The notes beneath the pieces are model-generated. The model did no database searches. It saw only the letters and a list, made by a program, of their open reading frames with translations, and was not told the DNA's origin. Of a stretch of 9,451 nt of DNA, positions 7,702-9,451 are shown piece after piece; within the stretch, counting starts at the first letter, position 1; each line of letters starts with the position of its first letter. The translations under genes and the position numbers were made by a program. Source of the stretch: Clostridiales bacterium (GTDB taxonomy: Bacteria > Bacillota > Clostridia > Peptostreptococcales > Anaerovoracaceae); contig JAAZLU010000070.1 of the NCBI GenBank assembly GCA_012799165.1, forward strand, positions 1 through 9,451. Reading direction: 5' to 3'.

Positions 7702-8346
7702 TTAATCTCCTAAATGCTTATTGAAGAGCTTTACTTTACCGTTTACATTGGCATAAAGAGCCACCTTATTATCTTCGTTGAGAGCTTTCCAGAGCTCCTC
7801 CGGCTCGGGCATCGACACCTCTATGGGTTCGCCTTTAAACGATGGCAAGGGAGAGCCGTCGCCCTCGTAGGTGCTTATAAAATAGCCCCTGCCCTCCGCG
7901 CATCCCTCGTAGCAGAAGAACTCGCGCAGGCATTTTCCGTCCAAGTGCTTGAGTATCGAAATCTCAAAGCTTCCGTCATCCTGTATTACAGCCGATATCC
8001 TCGGCGTAAAGTTTGGGCTGTCCGGCTCGTACTCGCGGCTCATGAGGGCGCATCTTGCGCAGTTTCCGCTCTTGAGAGCCTCCGCCACGGTATCGGTCTG
8101 ATCTCCATTTGTAACGATGAGGGTTTTGCCGCAGCGCCTCACAGGATGATAAATTATTAAAGAAGGATCCTTCATGAGCTCCGGCCTGTGAGCCTCGGTG
8201 CGTATTCCGTCTTCGGTGAGCGCAAAGACGCGGTTGCGACTGTTCTCCGAGCGCCCCATTATAAAGTAATAGACGCGGTCCTTTCCGACCACTATGCCCC
8301 TCCCCGGGTAGCTGTTCTTCCGCAGAAATTTCAAAAGATCCGTCAT
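7702..8346 (-). CDS. purO: IMP cyclohydrolase, PurO type (archaeal-like family)
   Basis: This enzyme closes the second ring, turning FAICAR into IMP, the last step of the pathway. The 214 residues are unrelated to the N-terminal MGS-like cyclohydrolase domain of PurH and match the PurO / IMP_cyclohyd family known from archaea and from many Clostridia. Recognisable segments, in order, are YPGRGIVVGKDRVYYF (13-28), IMGRSENSRNRVF (29-41), IVTNGDQTDTV (77-87), REYEPDSPNFTPRISAVI (104-121) and GDGSPLPSFKGEP (162-174). The start is the ATG at 8346, which overlaps the purN stop as ATGA and has AAGGAGG at 8359-8353, 6 bases upstream. The frame stays open to 8412, but that extension lies inside purN and matches nothing. 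The next gene supplies the formyltransferase, so the two together replace one bifunctional PurH. Assignment is from remembered family motifs; I know of no close alternative. Confidence 0.88.
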   Translation of the reverse strand: MTDLLKFLRKNSYPGRGIVVGKDRVYYFIMGRSENSRNRVFALTEDGIRTEAHRPELMKDPSLIIYHPVRRCGKTLIVTNGDQTDTVAEALKSGNCARCALMSREYEPDSPNFTPRISAVIQDDGSFEISILKHLDGKCLREFFCYEGCAEGRGYFISTYEGDGSPLPSFKGEPIEVSMPEPEELWKALNEDNKVALYANVNGKVKLFNKHLGD

Positions 8347-8984
8347 GCTCCGCCTCCTTCTTTGAGAATGCCCCGGCAGACTTTTTCGACCGCCTCGGGC
8401 AGTATTATCCATTCCGCTTCTTCCATAACGCGCTTCTGCAGGCTTTCCGGGGTATCTCCCTCCTCGACCTCGACGGCTTTCTGGAGTATTATGCGTCCCC
8501 CATCCGGAACTTCATTTACGAAATGTACGGTGGCTCCGGTAACTTTTACGCCGTATTCGAGCGCCTTTTCGTGAACTGTCAGCCCGTAGAAGCCGACCCC
8601 GCAAAAGCTCGGTATAAGCGAGGGGTGAACGTTTATTATCCTATCCTTATACCGGCTTGTAAAAGCTTCGCTCAAAATGCTCAAAAAGCCGGCAAGCACT
8701 ATCAGCTCTATCCCGCGGGCCTCCAAGAGCTCTATGAGCTTCGCTTCAAAGCCCTCCGTACCTCCGCATTCCTTTTTGCTTATAAAGGCCGTTTCTATCC
8801 CGGCCTTCTCCGCTCTTTGCAGGGCATAAGCATCGCTCCTGTTCGAAACCACCAGCTCTATTCTACCGCTCTTTACAACCCCGCTTTTTTCAGCATCGAT
8901 GAGGGCCTGCAGATTCGTTCCGCCGCCCGATACGAGCACAGCTATGCGCACGGTTCTATCTTTTATGTAAGCCCCGCTACTCAA
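8343..8984 (-). CDS. purN: Phosphoribosylglycinamide formyltransferase (GAR transformylase, folate-dependent)
   Basis: PurN transfers a formyl group from 10-formyl-tetrahydrofolate to GAR, giving FGAR, in the cytoplasm. The 213 residues open with the Rossmann-type loop VLVSGGGTNLQALIDA (16-31). The formyltransferase core is INVHPSLIPSF at 117-127, with the family's catalytic Asn at 118 and His at 120, and PDGGRIILQ at 160-168 with the catalytic Asp at 161. The chosen start is TTG at 8984: AGGAGAGG at 8999-8992 sits 7 bases before it. A GTG at 8951 would give a 202-residue protein starting VRIAVLVSGGG, which fits family N-termini better but lacks a clear ribosome binding site. The start overlaps the purM stop by 8 bases, and the TGA stop shares bases with the purO ATG (ATGA), suggesting coupled translation on both sides. 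Function is secure; the start is moderately sure. Confidence 0.95.
   Translation of the reverse strand: MSSGAYIKDRTVRIAVLVSGGGTNLQALIDAEKSGVVKSGRIELVVSNRSDAYALQRAEKAGIETAFISKKECGGTEGFEAKLIELLEARGIELIVLAGFLSILSEAFTSRYKDRIINVHPSLIPSFCGVGFYGLTVHEKALEYGVKVTGATVHFVNEVPDGGRIILQKAVEVEEGDTPESLQKRVMEEAEWIILPEAVEKVCRGILKEGGGA
8353..8359 (-). promoter_or_regulatory. Strong Shine-Dalgarno site of purO
   Basis: AAGGAGG on the minus strand, 6 bases before the ATG at 8346, lies within the last codons of purN. It fixes the purO start at the ATGA overlap rather than at the upstream in-frame ATG at 8412. Confidence 0.8.
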
Positions 8985-9451
8985 TTTTCAGCCTCTCCTC
9001 GCCGCGCACTATATTTCCTATCAAATAAGCGTCTTCGCCCGCCTCTTTGAGGCAATTTAAGGCTTTCTCCGCGTCCTTGGCCGCCACCACTACGCTCATG
9101 CCCACGCCCATATTGAAGGTGTTGAACATATCCCTTTCGGGTATATCGCCCTTTTTAGCTATGAGCTCAAATATCGCCGGTATGCGTATGGCGCCGCGAT
9201 CGACTTTAGCGCAGAGCCCGTCCGGAATGGCGCGCGGAATATTCTCATAGAAACCGCCGCCGGTAATATGACTTATCCCCTTTACTTCGGCCTGCTCAAT
9301 AAGCTCCAGCACGGGTTTTACATATATTTTTGTGGGGGTGAGTAAGACTTCCCCCAGAGTCTTTCCTCCGAGTTCGTCGAAAGTCTGATTCAAGTCGCAG
9401 TTTTCAACATCGAAGACTTTCCTCACCAAAGAATAACCGTTGGAGTGTACG
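8977..9451 (-). CDS. purM: Phosphoribosylformylglycinamidine cyclo-ligase (AIR synthetase), C-terminal part, cut by window edge
   Basis: PurM closes the imidazole ring, converting FGAM and ATP to AIR, in the cytoplasm. Only the C-terminal ~157 residues are here; the family is usually about 340-350 residues, so roughly the N-terminal half lies beyond 9451. The frame is open to the window edge. Its first visible residues read V-H-S-N-G-Y-S-L-V-R-K, the conserved HSNGYSLVRK segment, so the apparent TTG start at 9429 is an internal leucine. Other PurM hallmarks follow: TPTKIYVKPVLELI, ISHITGGGFYENIPRA and FNTFNMGVGMSVVV. The stop is TAG at 8979-8977 and overlaps the purN start by 8 bases. It is the first gene of the visible operon. 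I see no damage in the visible part. The family call is secure; the missing N-terminal half cannot be assessed. Confidence 0.96.
   Translation of the reverse strand, partial: VHSNGYSLVRKVFDVENCDLNQTFDELGGKTLGEVLLTPTKIYVKPVLELIEQAEVKGISHITGGGFYENIPRAIPDGLCAKVDRGAIRIPAIFELIAKKGDIPERDMFNTFNMGVGMSVVVAAKDAEKALNCLKEAGEDAYLIGNIVRGEERLKIE
8992..8999 (-). promoter_or_regulatory. Ribosome binding site deciding the purN start
   Basis: The minus strand reads AGGAGAGG here, 7 bases before the TTG at 8984 and inside the end of purM. No comparable site precedes the in-frame GTG at 8951. This favours the TTG start. Confidence 0.6.

Noticed and set aside
8347..8412. N-terminal extension of the PurO-like protein to an upstream ATG
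   Set aside because: The 22 extra residues lie inside purN, are Arg-rich and unlike the family, and the ATG at 8346 has an excellent ribosome binding site and an ATGA overlap.
9430..9451. TTG at 9429 as the real start of a short PurM-like protein
   Set aside because: The frame continues upstream into the conserved HSNGYS residues of PurM, so the gene simply runs off the window.
1..9451. CRISPR array, tRNA or rRNA gene, insertion sequence, phage or defence system
   Set aside because: I saw no regular repeat-spacer pattern, tRNA or rRNA sequence, transposase, integrase or nuclease motifs. The window is core metabolism plus one cell-wall gene.

Overview
The window is one strand-consistent block of bacterial chromosome: every gene I can support lies on the minus strand, so it reads from right (9451) to left (1). 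The gene families point to a Firmicute of the class Clostridia. The signs are a single-chain FGAM synthase of the clostridial 'clade II' type, a stand-alone AICAR formyltransferase paired with a PurO-type IMP cyclohydrolase in place of bifunctional PurH, and strong AGGAGG-type ribosome binding sites. Genus cannot be set from this sequence.

From 9451 down to 1538 is a de novo purine biosynthesis operon in the order purM (cut by the window edge), purN, purO, purH (formyltransferase part only), purD, purL. The genes overlap or are separated by at most 15 bases. There is an 8-base overlap at purM/purN, an ATGA overlap at purN/purO, 2 bases at purO/purH, 15 at purH/purD and 3 at purD/purL. That packing argues for one transcript with coupled translation. 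Together the genes encode phosphoribosylamine to GAR (PurD), GAR to FGAR (PurN), FGAR to FGAM (PurL), FGAM to AIR (PurM), AICAR to FAICAR (PurH) and FAICAR to IMP (PurO). PurF, PurE/PurK, PurC and PurB are not in the window, and neither is the operon promoter or any leader regulation.

After a 55-base gap follows a serine-type D-Ala-D-Ala carboxypeptidase (PBP5-like, peptidase S11) with a signal peptide and a C-terminal membrane anchor. It may be read through from purL. A weak hairpin followed by five T's lies about 40 bases past its stop. The last 240 bases are AT-rich and non-coding; they hold two imperfect tandem copies of a ~41-base element at 46-base spacing, with more degenerate traces further left.

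The most notable observation is in PurL. The reading frame is intact over 1231 codons and the synthetase motifs are well kept, but the C-terminal glutaminase domain lacks its cysteine nucleophile. The usual G-I-C-N-G elbow reads G-I-A-G-G, and other conserved glutaminase positions also differ, while the His-Pro-Glu part of the triad remains. The enzyme may therefore depend on free ammonia or on ammonia made by another protein.
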